A DNA stretch of 47,085 bases from Jiangella ureilytica (GTDB lineage: Bacteria; Actinomycetota; Actinomycetes; Jiangellales; Jiangellaceae), in the NCBI RefSeq assembly GCF_004348545.1, contig NZ_SMKL01000045.1, positions 1-47,085 on the forward strand. Direction: 5' to 3'. The notes below the pieces were generated by a model. It did not search any database. It was not told where the DNA came from and saw only the letters and a program-made list of their open reading frames with translations. Made by a program: the position numbers and the translations under genes. This document shows positions 30,741 to 39,008 of this stretch, piece by piece (position 1 is the stretch's first letter; each line of letters opens with the position of its first letter).

Positions 30741-32470
30741 TCGGGGTCCTCCTCTCGGGTCACGGTGCGTCGGTAGGCGGGGGTGGTGCTCATGAGCTCG
30801 TCGTGGCTGCCGGTGGCGACCAGGCGGCCGTCGTCGAACCAGGCGACGGTGTCGGCCTTGGCCAGCAGGAGCGGGCTGGCCGTGACGACGACGGTGGTGC
30901 GCCCGGCCCGGGCGTCGCGCAGCCGGCCGGCGATGGCCGCCTCGGTGTGCGCGTCGACGGCGCTGGTCGGCTCGACGAGCACCAGCACCTCGGGCTCGCG
31001 GACCAGCACCCGGGCCAGCGCGACCCGCTGGCGCTGCCCGCCGGACAGCGACCGGCCGCGCTCCTCGACCATGGAGTCGAGGCCGTCGCGCAGGGTCTCG
31101 AGCACGTCGCCGGCCGACGCGGTCTCCATGGCCCTGATCAGCTGGGTGTCGTCGTGCCGGCCGTACGGGTCGAGCCCGCTGCGCAGCGACCCGGTGAACA
31201 GCGTGGGCTCGGGGTCGCTGACGACGACGCGGCGGCGCACCTCGGCGACCGGCAGCCGGTCGAGCGGCACGTCGCCGAGCCGTACGCCGTTGCCGGGCAC
31301 CAGGCGGCCCAGCCGGTCGGCGACCGCGGCGGTGAACGCCGGCTCGTCGGAGACCAGCATGGTCAGCGACCCGGGCCGCACCCGCAGCCCGGTGGCGTCG
31401 TCGACCAGCACCTCGTCGGCCGACGACGGCGGCAGCTCACCCGCCGCCGTGGTGGCGCCGGGAGCGACCTCGTCGCGGACCTCGCGCTCGATGGCCAGCA
31501 CCGCCAGCACACGGCGGGCGGCGACCATGGCGCGGGTGGCCACGAACGCCATCTCGCCGGCCGTGCGGACCGGCATGAGCAGGAAGAACGCGTAGCCGTA
31601 GAGCGCCACCAGCGCGCCGGGGTCGATGTCGCCGCTGAGCACCGACCGCGCGCCGACCCAGGTCAGCAGCACCAGGAACACGCCCGGCAGCAGCACCAGG
31701 ACGGCGTCGAGCAGCGCCTGGGTGCCGGCCAGCCGGACGCCCGCCGCCCGCACGGTCTCGGAGCGCTCGGCGTAGCGGCTGACGAAGACCTTCTCGCCGC
31801 CGATGCCGCGCAGCACGCGCAGGCCGGCCACGGTGTCGGCACCGAGCGCCGTCAGGTCACCCAGGGCCTCGCGCTGGCGGCGCTGGCGTTCCTGCAGCGG
31901 CCGGATGAGCGGGCCCATCGCGACCACCAGCAGCGGCACGCCGATGAGCACCATGAGCCCGAGCGGCACCGACGTGTCGAGCACGATGACCGACACGAGC
32001 GCGTAGGACACGATGGCGCCGGCGAAGCGGGGCGAGACCTCCATGGCGTGCCCGATGTGCATGGAGTCGCTGGAGACCGTGGCCACGACCTCGCCGGTGG
32101 ACATGGTCTTCGGGACGGCGGGACCGGTGCGCGCGGCGTGCCGGGAGACCAGCTGGATGACCCGGAACGCCGAGTAGAGCCAGTTGGCCACCGACGCCCG
32201 GTGCCGCATGACGCCGGCGAGCGCCTGGACGAGCCCGAGACCGGCCACGAGCACCGCCCAGCGGGCCGTGCTGCCGGAGTCGTCGTCGATGATGCCGTCG
32301 ATGCCGTGACCGATGGCCCACGGCATGAGCGCCTGCGAGACCATCCACACGACGCCGAAGAACGCCCCGACGACGAGCGTGCGCCACTGCGCCCGCGCCA
32401 GCCAGCCCAGGAACCTCAGGCGGGAGCGAGTGTCGGGAACGCCGGGGTCGGCGTAGGGGAGAGCGCGCAC
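30737..32470 (-). CDS. ABC exporter half-transporter A (signature only, dead Walker sites)
   Basis: 577 residues: a six-helix membrane domain and a nucleotide-binding domain. LSGGQRQ (475-481) is perfect. Walker A is replaced by MLVSDEPAFTAA (371-382, no Lys). The Walker B Asp is Val499 in VLVLVEPTS. The Q-loop Gln is missing (VVSDPEP) and the H-loop His is missing (VVVTASPLLL). It cannot bind ATP in the normal way but completes the active site of half-transporter B. GTG 32470 is chosen because upstream codons run into repeat DNA; TACTGT lies 8 bp upstream as a possible -10 box. Confidence 0.92.
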   Translation of the reverse strand: MRALPYADPGVPDTRSRLRFLGWLARAQWRTLVVGAFFGVVWMVSQALMPWAIGHGIDGIIDDDSGSTARWAVLVAGLGLVQALAGVMRHRASVANWLYSAFRVIQLVSRHAARTGPAVPKTMSTGEVVATVSSDSMHIGHAMEVSPRFAGAIVSYALVSVIVLDTSVPLGLMVLIGVPLLVVAMGPLIRPLQERQRRQREALGDLTALGADTVAGLRVLRGIGGEKVFVSRYAERSETVRAAGVRLAGTQALLDAVLVLLPGVFLVLLTWVGARSVLSGDIDPGALVALYGYAFFLLMPVRTAGEMAFVATRAMVAARRVLAVLAIEREVRDEVAPGATTAAGELPPSSADEVLVDDATGLRVRPGSLTMLVSDEPAFTAAVADRLGRLVPGNGVRLGDVPLDRLPVAEVRRRVVVSDPEPTLFTGSLRSGLDPYGRHDDTQLIRAMETASAGDVLETLRDGLDSMVEERGRSLSGGQRQRVALARVLVREPEVLVLVEPTSAVDAHTEAAIAGRLRDARAGRTTVVVTASPLLLAKADTVAWFDDGRLVATGSHDELMSTTPAYRRTVTREEDPE

Positions 32471-32520
32471 GACAGACCACAGTACGAACCGTGAAGGGCC
32501 GGTCGCACCTGGTTTTCCCG

Positions 32521-32542
32521 CGGGTGGGAGCGTTCCCACCCG
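32521..32542. promoter_or_regulatory. 9-bp perfect inverted repeat upstream of the ABC exporter
   Basis: CGGGTGGGA-GCGT-TCCCACCCG lies about 50 bp upstream of the half-transporter A start and 4 bp from the edge of the inverted-repeat element. It could be an operator for the exporter or a small hairpin. Confidence 0.4.
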
Positions 32543-32546
32543 CCCA

Positions 32547-32881
32547 GAATGACCACGTTCACCACCCGATCCCGTCCCACAGCAGGCCTGCGGGCTTCGT
32601 GATGCACAGGTGATCCTCGTGACGTGCGACGGCGACCGCCCGGCCCCGGGCCGGGCGCACGGTGGAGAGACGCCGCGGCGGTAGAGAGACGCCGCGGCGG
32701 TGGAGAGACGCCGCGGCGGAGGGGCGCCGCCGCGGCGGAGGTGTGTCGCCGTGGCGGAGGGGCGCCGCCGCGGCGGAGGGGCGCCGCTGCGGCGCCGCGC
32801 CTGCATCACCAGGATCCTCCGCCCGTCACGAGGTCCGCAGGCCTCGTGGAGCAGGGAATCGGGTGGTGAACGTGGTCATTC
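32547..32881. repeat. Inverted-repeat element, copy 2 (complete, 335 bp)
   Basis: The terminal 24 bp at 32547-32570 and 32858-32881 are perfect inverted repeats (GAATGACCACGTTCACCACC and four more bases). Imperfect pairing continues inward for about 75 bp on each side. The right part matches copy 1 at 53 of 56 positions. The centre holds seven 19-bp tandem units, absent from copy 1. No transposase is encoded. It occupies the gap between the exporter operon and guaA, and looks like a non-autonomous (MITE-like) element. Confidence 0.85.
32661..32793. repeat. Seven 19-bp tandem repeats
   Basis: Seven units of exactly 19 bp run without gaps, starting GGTGGAGAGACGCCGCGGC (units 1-3, near identical). 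Units 4-7 diverge to the form GGAGGGGCGCCGCCGCGGC. As 19 is not a multiple of three, Arg/Gly-rich reading frames across it are not genes. Purine-rich and CpG-rich halves alternate. Copy number could vary between strains. Confidence 0.92.
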
Positions 32882-32955
32882 CGAAGCGGCGGCGCGTGAG
32901 GTGGGCAGGGACTCTCCGACCGGCGAGCGCAGCCACGCGCGGTGACGGCCTCGAC

Positions 32956-32961
32956 TACTCT
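32956..32961 (+). promoter_or_regulatory. -10 hexamer of a leaderless promoter (guaA)
   Basis: TACTCT ends 6 bp before GTG 32968. No ribosome-binding site fits in the gap, so guaA is probably expressed as a leaderless mRNA. Confidence 0.6.
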
Positions 32962-32967
32962 TGGCGG

Positions 32968-34542
32968 GTGGCCGAGACCTCCCATGACACCGTTCTCGTC
33001 GTCGACTTCGGCGCCCAGTACGCCCAGCTGATCGCGCGGCGCGTGCGTGAGGCGCGGGTCTACTCCGAGATCGTCCCGCACACCATGCCGGTCGCCGACC
33101 TGCTGGCGAGAAACCCGAAGGCGATCATCCTGTCCGGCGGGCCGTCCAGCGTCTACGCCGAGGGCGCCCCGGCCGTCGACCACGCGCTGTTCCAGGCAGG
33201 GGTCCCGGCGTTCGGCATCTGCTACGGCTTCCAGGCCATGGCGCGGGCGCTCGGCGGCACCGTCGCGCACACGGGCAGGTCCGAGTTCGGCCGCACCGAC
33301 CTCGCCGTCCGGAGCGCCGGCACGCTCCTGCAGGGCGTCGACACCGGCACCAAGGTGTGGATGAGCCACGGCGACTCCGTCACCGAGGCCCCCGCCGGTT
33401 TCCAGGTGCTGGCCGGCACGCCCGACACCCCGGTCGCGGCGTTCGAGGACGTCGCCCGGGGTCTGGCCGGCGTGCAGTGGCACCCCGAGGTGCTGCACTC
33501 CGAGCACGGCCAGGCGGTCCTGCAGCACTTCCTCTACGAGATCGCCGGCGCCGCGCCCACGTGGACCATGGCCAACATCGTCGACGAGACCGTCACGGCC
33601 GTCCGCGAGAAGGTCGGCGCCAAGCGGGTCATCTGCGGGCTGTCCGGCGGCGTCGACTCCGCCGTGGCCGCCGCGCTGGTCCAGCGCGCCGTCGGTGACC
33701 AGCTGACCTGCGTCTACGTCGACCACGGGCTCATGCGCGAGGGCGAGTCCGAGCAGGTCGAGCGCGACTATGTGGCCGCCACGGGCGTCGACCTCCACGT
33801 CGTCGACGCCGCCGACCGCTTCCTCACCCAGCTCAAGGGCGTCGAGGACCCCGAAGAGAAGCGGAAGATCATCGGCCGCGAGTTCATCCGGGTCTTCGAG
33901 CAGGCCGCCCGCGACATCGTCGCCCAGGCCGGCGAGGATGGGGTCGAGTCGGTTGAGTTTCTTGTCCAGGGCACGCTCTACCCCGACGTCGTCGAGTCAG
34001 GCGGCGGCGAGGGCACGGCCAACATCAAGAGTCACCACAACGTCGGCGGCCTGCCCGACGACCTCCAGTTCAGCCTCATCGAGCCGCTGCGCACGCTGTT
34101 CAAGGACGAGGTGCGCGCGGTCGGCGAGCAGCTCGGCCTGCCGGCCGAGATCGTCTGGCGCCAGCCGTTCCCCGGCCCGGGCCTGGGCATCCGCATCGTC
34201 GGCGCCGTCGACGCCGAGCGGCTGGCCATCCTGCGCCGCGCCGACGCCATCGCCCGCGCGGAGCTGACGGCGGCCGGCCTCGACCGCGACGTCTGGCAGT
34301 TCCCCGTCGTGCTGCTGGCCGACGTGCGGTCGGTGGGCGTGCAGGGCGACGGCCGCACCTACGGCCACCCCATCGTGCTGCGCCCGGTGTCCAGCGAGGA
34401 CGCCATGACGGCGGACTGGTCGCGGCTGCCCTACGACGTGGTCGAGCGCATCTCCACGCGCATCACCAACGAGGTCCGCGAGGTCAACCGCGTCGTCCTC
34501 GACGTCACCAGCAAGCCGCCGGGCACCATCGAGTGGGAGTGA
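32968..34542 (+). CDS. guaA: GMP synthase (glutamine-hydrolysing)
   Basis: A 524-residue bifunctional enzyme that aminates XMP to GMP. The class I glutamine amidotransferase domain has the nucleophile Cys85 in GICYG and His172/Glu174 in WHPE. The ATP pyrophosphatase domain has the PP-loop SGGVDS (226-231). The C-terminal dimerisation domain ends [15 protein letters not shown] 32968 is chosen for the TACTCT leaderless hexamer and the protein start [20 protein letters not shown]. Its promoter lies directly beside the inverted-repeat element, and a palindrome follows the stop. Confidence 0.98.
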   Translation: MAETSHDTVLVVDFGAQYAQLIARRVREARVYSEIVPHTMPVADLLARNPKAIILSGGPSSVYAEGAPAVDHALFQAGVPAFGICYGFQAMARALGGTVAHTGRSEFGRTDLAVRSAGTLLQGVDTGTKVWMSHGDSVTEAPAGFQVLAGTPDTPVAAFEDVARGLAGVQWHPEVLHSEHGQAVLQHFLYEIAGAAPTWTMANIVDETVTAVREKVGAKRVICGLSGGVDSAVAAALVQRAVGDQLTCVYVDHGLMREGESEQVERDYVAATGVDLHVVDAADRFLTQLKGVEDPEEKRKIIGREFIRVFEQAARDIVAQAGEDGVESVEFLVQGTLYPDVVESGGGEGTANIKSHHNVGGLPDDLQFSLIEPLRTLFKDEVRAVGEQLGLPAEIVWRQPFPGPGLGIRIVGAVDAERLAILRRADAIARAELTAAGLDRDVWQFPVVLLADVRSVGVQGDGRTYGHPIVLRPVSSEDAMTADWSRLPYDVVERISTRITNEVREVNRVVLDVTSKPPGTIEWE

Positions 34543-34555
34543 TCCGGCCCACCAT

Positions 34556-34590
34556 CCCTTGATCGTCGCGCCACGATTGATGATCATGGG
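34556..34590. terminator. Imperfect inverted repeat after guaA
   Basis: CCCTTGATCGTC (34556-34567) and GATGATCATGGG (34579-34590) pair at 10 of 12 positions around an 11-nt loop. It is placed 14 bp after the guaA stop and may act as its terminator. The GATCATGG core is shared with the repeats at 28927-28977 and 17086-17153. Confidence 0.5.
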
Positions 34591-34609
34591 AGTGGTCCTG
34601 ACCGGAATT

Positions 34610-34697
34610 GCTGACGGCCGGCCGCTGGGTCACGCGCCAGCGGGGGGAGAATCGCTGACGGTCGGCCGCCAGGTCACGCGCCAGCGGGGGGATATGG
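34610..34697. repeat. Two 44-bp direct repeats upstream of the GDPD gene
   Basis: Units 34610-34653 and 34654-34697 both read GCTGACGGYCGGCCGC, then GTCACGCGCCAGCGGGGGGA, with few differences. The repeat ends about 100 bp before the GDPD start. It could be a duplicated regulatory site or a small tandem duplication. Confidence 0.8.
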
Positions 34698-34782
34698 GTG
34701 CGAGGCCCGAATGTGCGCGTGCGTTGGGCAGCGCGTCACGCCCAGTTCGAATCGGCGTGGTCGGCGTGACACGGTGGATCCC

Positions 34783-34788
34783 TAGCCT
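34783..34788 (+). promoter_or_regulatory. -10 hexamer of a leaderless promoter (GDPD)
   Basis: TAGCCT ends 6 bp before ATG 34795. There is no ribosome-binding site, so the transcript is probably leaderless. Confidence 0.6.
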
Positions 34789-34794
34789 GACCAC

Positions 34795-35925
34795 ATGTCG
34801 GACACCGTCGGCCGCCCGCGACCCATCGTCATCGCGCACCGCGGTGCCTGCGGTTATCGCCCGGAGCACACGCTGGCCAGCTACCAGCTCGCCATCGACC
34901 TCGGCGCCGACTACCTCGAGATCGACCTGCTGCTCACGCGCGACGGCGTCCTGGTCGCGCGGCACGACGCCGAGCTGTCCACGTCGACCGACGTCGCCGA
35001 GCGGCCGGAGTTCGCGCACCGGCGCCGCCGCGGGCTCGTCGACGGCCGCGAGCTGACCGGCTGGTTCATCGACGACTTCTCCCTCGCCGAGCTCAAGACG
35101 CTGTACGCGCGCGAGCGGATCCCCGAGCTGCGCCCGGCCAACCAGGCCTACGACGGCCGGCTCCGGGTGCCGACGTTCGACGAGATCATCACGCTCGCCG
35201 TCGAGGGCGGCCGGCGCCGCGGACGCCCCGTCGGCCTGTACCCGGAGCTCAAGCACCCGACCTACTTCGCCGAGCGTGGGCTGTCGTCGGAGGACGCCCT
35301 CATGGAGGTGCTGCGCGGCTTCCGCCTCGAACGGGCCGGCATCCCGGTGTTCGTGCAGTCCTACGAGCCGGCGGTGCTGCGCCGGCTGGCCGCCCGCACG
35401 TCGGTGCCGCTGGTGCAGCTGGTCGACATCACCGGCCGCCCCTACGACTGGGAGCGTGCCGAGGACGGGCGCCGGTTCGTCGACATGCTGACCCCGACGG
35501 GCCTGCGCGAGGTGTCGGCCTACGCGGCGGTGCTGGGGGCCCACAAGTCGCTGGTGGTGCCGCGCGACCCGGAGGGCCGGCTCGGCCACCCCGGCCGGCT
35601 GGTGTCCGACGCCCACGACCTCGGGATGGCGGTGCACACCTGGACGTTCCGGAACGAGAACTCGTTCCTGCCCGCCGACCGGCGACGAGGCTGGGAGGCG
35701 GCCGGGCACGGCGACGCGCTGGGGGAGTTCGCCGTGTACTACGGCGCCGGAGTGGACGGCGTGTTCACCGACCACCCCGACACCGCGGTCGCGGCCCGGG
35801 ATCAGGCCTTCGGGTCGCGCTCGCGGCGCAGCTTGCTCAGCGACGCCATGAGCCCGGCCAGTCCGATCGAGACCAGCAGCACCGGCATGGCGACCTCGAG
35901 GCCCGACAAGCCCAGCACGTCGTAG
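34795..35925 (+). CDS. Glycerophosphodiester phosphodiesterase
   Basis: 376 residues, hydrolysing glycerophosphodiesters to glycerol-3-phosphate and an alcohol. The catalytic set is visible: His15-Arg16 in AHRGACG, Glu42 and Asp44 in LEIDLLLT, and His57 in ARHD. LYPELKHP and VFTDHPDTAV complete the TIM barrel. There is no signal peptide. The domain should end near residue 340. The last 41 codons overlap a small membrane-protein gene on the other strand and read as low-complexity Ser-rich protein. The tail may therefore be a read-through extension. The start is chosen from the leaderless hexamer. Confidence 0.92.
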   Translation: MSDTVGRPRPIVIAHRGACGYRPEHTLASYQLAIDLGADYLEIDLLLTRDGVLVARHDAELSTSTDVAERPEFAHRRRRGLVDGRELTGWFIDDFSLAELKTLYARERIPELRPANQAYDGRLRVPTFDEIITLAVEGGRRRGRPVGLYPELKHPTYFAERGLSSEDALMEVLRGFRLERAGIPVFVQSYEPAVLRRLAARTSVPLVQLVDITGRPYDWERAEDGRRFVDMLTPTGLREVSAYAAVLGAHKSLVVPRDPEGRLGHPGRLVSDAHDLGMAVHTWTFRNENSFLPADRRRGWEAAGHGDALGEFAVYYGAGVDGVFTDHPDTAVAARDQAFGSRSRRSLLSDAMSPASPIETSSTGMATSRPDKPSTS

Positions 35926-36008
35926 TGCACGAACGGCCACATGGCGCTCACTCCAAGGAAGAGAAGTCCGAAGACGAGGGAGACGACGTCGGTGTCGTGT
36001 CGCTTCAT
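35802..36008 (-). CDS. Small membrane protein of the PspC module
   Basis: 68 residues with two hydrophobic helices (about 8-26 and 34-54) and a basic tail SKLRRERDPKA. No family is recognised. It overlaps the PspC gene by four bases (ATGA) and is therefore co-translated with it. That suggests a role as a membrane partner in the same signalling module. Its 3' 124 bp overlap the convergent GDPD gene. Confidence 0.75.
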   Translation of the reverse strand: MKRHDTDVVSLVFGLLFLGVSAMWPFVHYDVLGLSGLEVAMPVLLVSIGLAGLMASLSKLRRERDPKA

Positions 36009-37339
36009 CGGGTCACCACCAGCTCGCCCGCGCCGATCTCGGCATGGATGACGATGCGGCCACCCCCCGGGCCGTCGGAGCCGTTGTTCACGACACCGAT
36101 GTACTCCACGCCGGCCCCGTCGCGCGACTCGTCGAAGACGGTGATGTCGCCGGCGCCGATGGAAGCCCGCTCGACGGTGACGTCGGCGTCCGGCGGCAGG
36201 ATGATCGTCAGCTCGCCGACGCCCTGCGAGACGTCCAGGTGAGTGGTCTGGCCGTCGGTGAGGGTGACGGCGGACAGGTCGTAGAGGATGGAACCGGCGC
36301 CGTGCTCCTGCTTGTCGACGGGTACCTGGCTCGCCGTGGTGTAGCGGTAGGTGGCGTCGCCGACGTCGCTGAAGTCCCACTGCGACAGCCACGTGGCCGG
36401 GATCAGCGCCAGCGACAACAGGATGCCGAGGAAGATCAGGCCGCGTGAGCGTCCGTACCAGGCCCCGACCAGCAGGCCGATCGCGACGATGCCCAGCGGC
36501 ACGGCGACGAACAGGGCCGGCGGGTAGTTCGCCCAGGCGGCCTCGTTGACGGCCAGCACGCCGACCGACACCAGCGCGAGGCAGAACGTGATCAGGCCGA
36601 GGTGTGAGCGCTGCTTGGCCGGCTTCTCGGGCGGGAGCGGCGGTGCGGGCGTGGGCGGCGCCGGCGGCGGTCCCCAGTCGGGGCCCTCGGGCCAGCCGCT
36701 GGTCGGGCCGGCCGGGCCGGGCGTCGTGGCGGCGCCGGCTGTCGCGCCGGCCGTGCCGGTGGCCGCGCCGGCCGTGCCGGTGGCCGCGCTGGCCGTGCCG
36801 GCCGCCGTCGCGCCCGGTGCCGTGGGCGCGACCGTCGGGTCGTAGACGTACGGGGAGTCGAACCAGGCCTCCTGCGGCCCCTCGGCGCGCGCCCGCTCGT
36901 CCTCGTCGTCGCGGCGGCGCAGCAGCAGGTAGACGCCCATGATCGCGAGGAGCAGCAGGACGCCGCCGTCCCAGGTGCCGGCGATGATGCCGATGCCGGA
37001 GACGAGGCCGACGGTCGCCAGCAGCAGCGCCAGCGGGACGGTGCCCGAGCGGCGGTTCTCGCCGCGGCCCAGCGCCTGGTCGAGGATCGACCGCTCCTCG
37101 TCCTCGGCCGGGACCATCAGCCAGGCGATGGCGTAGAGGAGGACGCCGACGCCGCCGAAGATCGCCAGGACGACGGTGGTGACGCGGAGGACGACGGGGT
37201 CGATGCCGAGCCGCCGGCCGAGCCCGCCGAGCACGCCCGCGACGACACGGTCCGACCGGCTGCGGCGCAGAGACCGGAACTCGTCGGTGACGCGCGGCGT
37301 GGCGGCCGCGGCGGGGGAGGCAGGAGGCAGATCACTCAT
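36005..37339 (-). CDS. PspC-domain membrane protein with LiaF-like C-terminal domain
   Basis: 444 residues. A PspC domain (RSLRRSRSDRVVAGVLGGLG, then RRLGIDPVVLRV, about 23-80) is followed by several membrane helices. A cytosolic-looking linker made of seven-residue GTAGAAT-like repeats comes next, then more helices. The C-terminal beta domain of LiaF/DUF2154 type (VGELTIILPPDADVTVERAS, then GAGDITVFDESRDG) closes the protein. LiaF-like proteins restrain a sensor kinase until the envelope is damaged. The neighbouring PspC-fused kinase is divergent, which fits. ATG 37339 is chosen for the PspC start. Confidence 0.85.
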   Translation of the reverse strand: MSDLPPASPAAAATPRVTDEFRSLRRSRSDRVVAGVLGGLGRRLGIDPVVLRVTTVVLAIFGGVGVLLYAIAWLMVPAEDEERSILDQALGRGENRRSGTVPLALLLATVGLVSGIGIIAGTWDGGVLLLLAIMGVYLLLRRRDDEDERARAEGPQEAWFDSPYVYDPTVAPTAPGATAAGTASAATGTAGAATGTAGATAGAATTPGPAGPTSGWPEGPDWGPPPAPPTPAPPLPPEKPAKQRSHLGLITFCLALVSVGVLAVNEAAWANYPPALFVAVPLGIVAIGLLVGAWYGRSRGLIFLGILLSLALIPATWLSQWDFSDVGDATYRYTTASQVPVDKQEHGAGSILYDLSAVTLTDGQTTHLDVSQGVGELTIILPPDADVTVERASIGAGDITVFDESRDGAGVEYIGVVNNGSDGPGGGRIVIHAEIGAGELVVTR

Positions 37340-37364
37340 GGCACCGATGATGCCGAGGCGAGGG

Positions 37365-37381
37365 CCCCGAATGCATCGGGG
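37365..37381. promoter_or_regulatory. Palindrome in the PspC/kinase divergent promoter
   Basis: CCCCGA-ATGCA-TCGGGG is a perfect 6-bp inverted repeat with 5-nt spacing, the only strong palindrome in the 124-bp gap. It is a candidate site for the response regulator encoded downstream, controlling both arms of the module. Confidence 0.45.
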
Positions 37382-37463
37382 ATGACCCGGAACGGCCCCC
37401 GAGTCGCGATCTCCGGGAGGTCCCTCATGGCGGCGCGCGCTCGCGCGTGTGACCATCGATGTC

Positions 37464-39008
37464 ATGAGCACTGTGCCGACGCCCCGTGCCGCCGGTCCGG
37501 CGGCGCGTGGTCCGGCGCGTCCCGACGAGGCCGGCGGCGACACCGCCAGCCCCGTCGACGGCGACATCACCCGCCCCGTCGACGACCGCACCGCTGACGC
37601 CGTCGCCGACCCCGTCGACGACGACCCGGTCCCGGAGTCCGAGGCGGCCGCGGCGACGGAGCGGAGCCCGCGTGCGCTGCCGCCCGGTGAGCCGCCGGCG
37701 GGCAAGACCGGCCGCACGCCCCACCCCACCGCCGACCCGGGCGCCCCGCCGCGGTTCGCCCGGTCGTCCGACGGCCGCATGGTCGCCGGTGTCGCCGTCG
37801 CACTGGCCGCGCAGTTCAAGGTGCAGCCGCTGGCCGTGCGCATCGCGTTCAGCCTGCTCAGCGCCGTTTCCGGGTTCGGCGTCGTGCTCTATCTGGCGTT
37901 GTGGATCTTCACGCCGCTCGACCAGGCGCTGGCGCGCGAGGCCGAGGATGAGCAGGCGCCTGCGGGCCTCGCGGCCGCCACCCGCACCGGCAAGCGCAAG
38001 CGGCGCACGTTCGTGCAGCGCACGGGCGACCTCGGGCAGCTGGCGGCGCTGGTCGTGCTCGGCGCGGGCGTGTGGCTGCTGGTGCAGCAGACCCCGCTCG
38101 GCGTCAGCCCGGCCGTGTTCTTCCCGCTGCTGCTGGCCGCCGCCGGCCTGACGCTGGTGTGGCGGGCCGCCGACGAGCAGGAGCGCAGCCGGCTGTCGGC
38201 CATCTCGCCGCGGCTGCCGTGGCTGGCGGCGCTGACCGGCAGGGGCGGCTGGATCGCGGCCATGCGCGTGGTCGCCGGTGCCGGTGTCGTCGTGGCCGGC
38301 GTCGTGGTCTTCCTGGTGGGCCAGGGGCAGTTCGACGCGACCATGGACGCGCTGGGCGGCGTGCTGGTCATCCTCGTGGGCGTCGGGCTCATCACCGGGC
38401 CGTGGCTGTGGAAGCTGTGGCGCAACCTCGAGACCGAGCGGCGCGCCCGCATCGTCTCGCAGGAGCGCGCCGACATGGCCTCCCACCTGCACGACTCCGT
38501 GCTGCAGACGCTGGCGCTCATCCAGAAGCAGGCCAATGACCCCCGCGCCGTCGTCCGGCTGGCCCGGGCTCAGGAGCGCGATCTGCGCGCCTGGCTCTAC
38601 AGCGACCTCGTCGACGACGGCTCCTCGCTGGCGGCCGCGCTGACGAAGATGGCCGCCGAGGTCGAGGACGCGTTCGGCACGCCGGTCGAGGTGGTCACCG
38701 TCGGCGACGCCGAGATCGACGACGTCGCGCGGGCCGTCCTCAAGGCCGCCCGCGAGGCCACCGTCAACGCCGCCAAGCACTCGGGCGCCGCCAAGATCGA
38801 CATCTTCGTCGAGGCCGGCGACGACGGCGTCGAGGTCTTCGTCCGCGACCGCGGCGCGGGATTCGACCCGGACTCCGTCCCCGAGGACCGGCTGGGTGTG
38901 CGACGCTCGGTCATCGGGCGCATGGAGCGCCACGGCGGCGAGGCCACCATCCGGTCCGCACCCGGCGAAGGCACCGAAGTACGACTGTCGACCAGGAGAT
39001 CCTCGTGA
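37464..39008 (+). CDS. PspC-fused sensor histidine kinase
   Basis: About 514 residues. A disordered, acidic 90-residue N-terminus precedes a PspC domain (FARSSDGRMVAGVAVALAAQ). Four or five membrane helices follow, then a HisKA_3-type dimerisation helix with the phospho-acceptor His (about 343) in HLHDSVLQTLALIQ, and an HATPase domain with REATVNAAKHSG and RDRGAGFDPDS. It phosphorylates the LuxR-type regulator whose GTG overlaps its stop. GTG 37449 is an alternative start in frame; neither has a good ribosome-binding site. Confidence 0.9.
   Translation: MSTVPTPRAAGPAARGPARPDEAGGDTASPVDGDITRPVDDRTADAVADPVDDDPVPESEAAAATERSPRALPPGEPPAGKTGRTPHPTADPGAPPRFARSSDGRMVAGVAVALAAQFKVQPLAVRIAFSLLSAVSGFGVVLYLALWIFTPLDQALAREAEDEQAPAGLAAATRTGKRKRRTFVQRTGDLGQLAALVVLGAGVWLLVQQTPLGVSPAVFFPLLLAAAGLTLVWRAADEQERSRLSAISPRLPWLAALTGRGGWIAAMRVVAGAGVVVAGVVVFLVGQGQFDATMDALGGVLVILVGVGLITGPWLWKLWRNLETERRARIVSQERADMASHLHDSVLQTLALIQKQANDPRAVVRLARAQERDLRAWLYSDLVDDGSSLAAALTKMAAEVEDAFGTPVEVVTVGDAEIDDVARAVLKAAREATVNAAKHSGAAKIDIFVEAGDDGVEVFVRDRGAGFDPDSVPEDRLGVRRSVIGRMERHGGEATIRSAPGEGTEVRLSTRRSS

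Noticed and set aside
32661-32793. CRISPR-like array
   Set aside because: Units are directly adjacent with no spacers, and no cas genes are present. The same holds for the 13-bp and 44-bp repeats.
32624-32945. Arg/Gly-rich open frames across the 19-bp tandem array
   Set aside because: The period of 19 is not a multiple of three, so the frames are products of repeat composition, without starts or family similarity.
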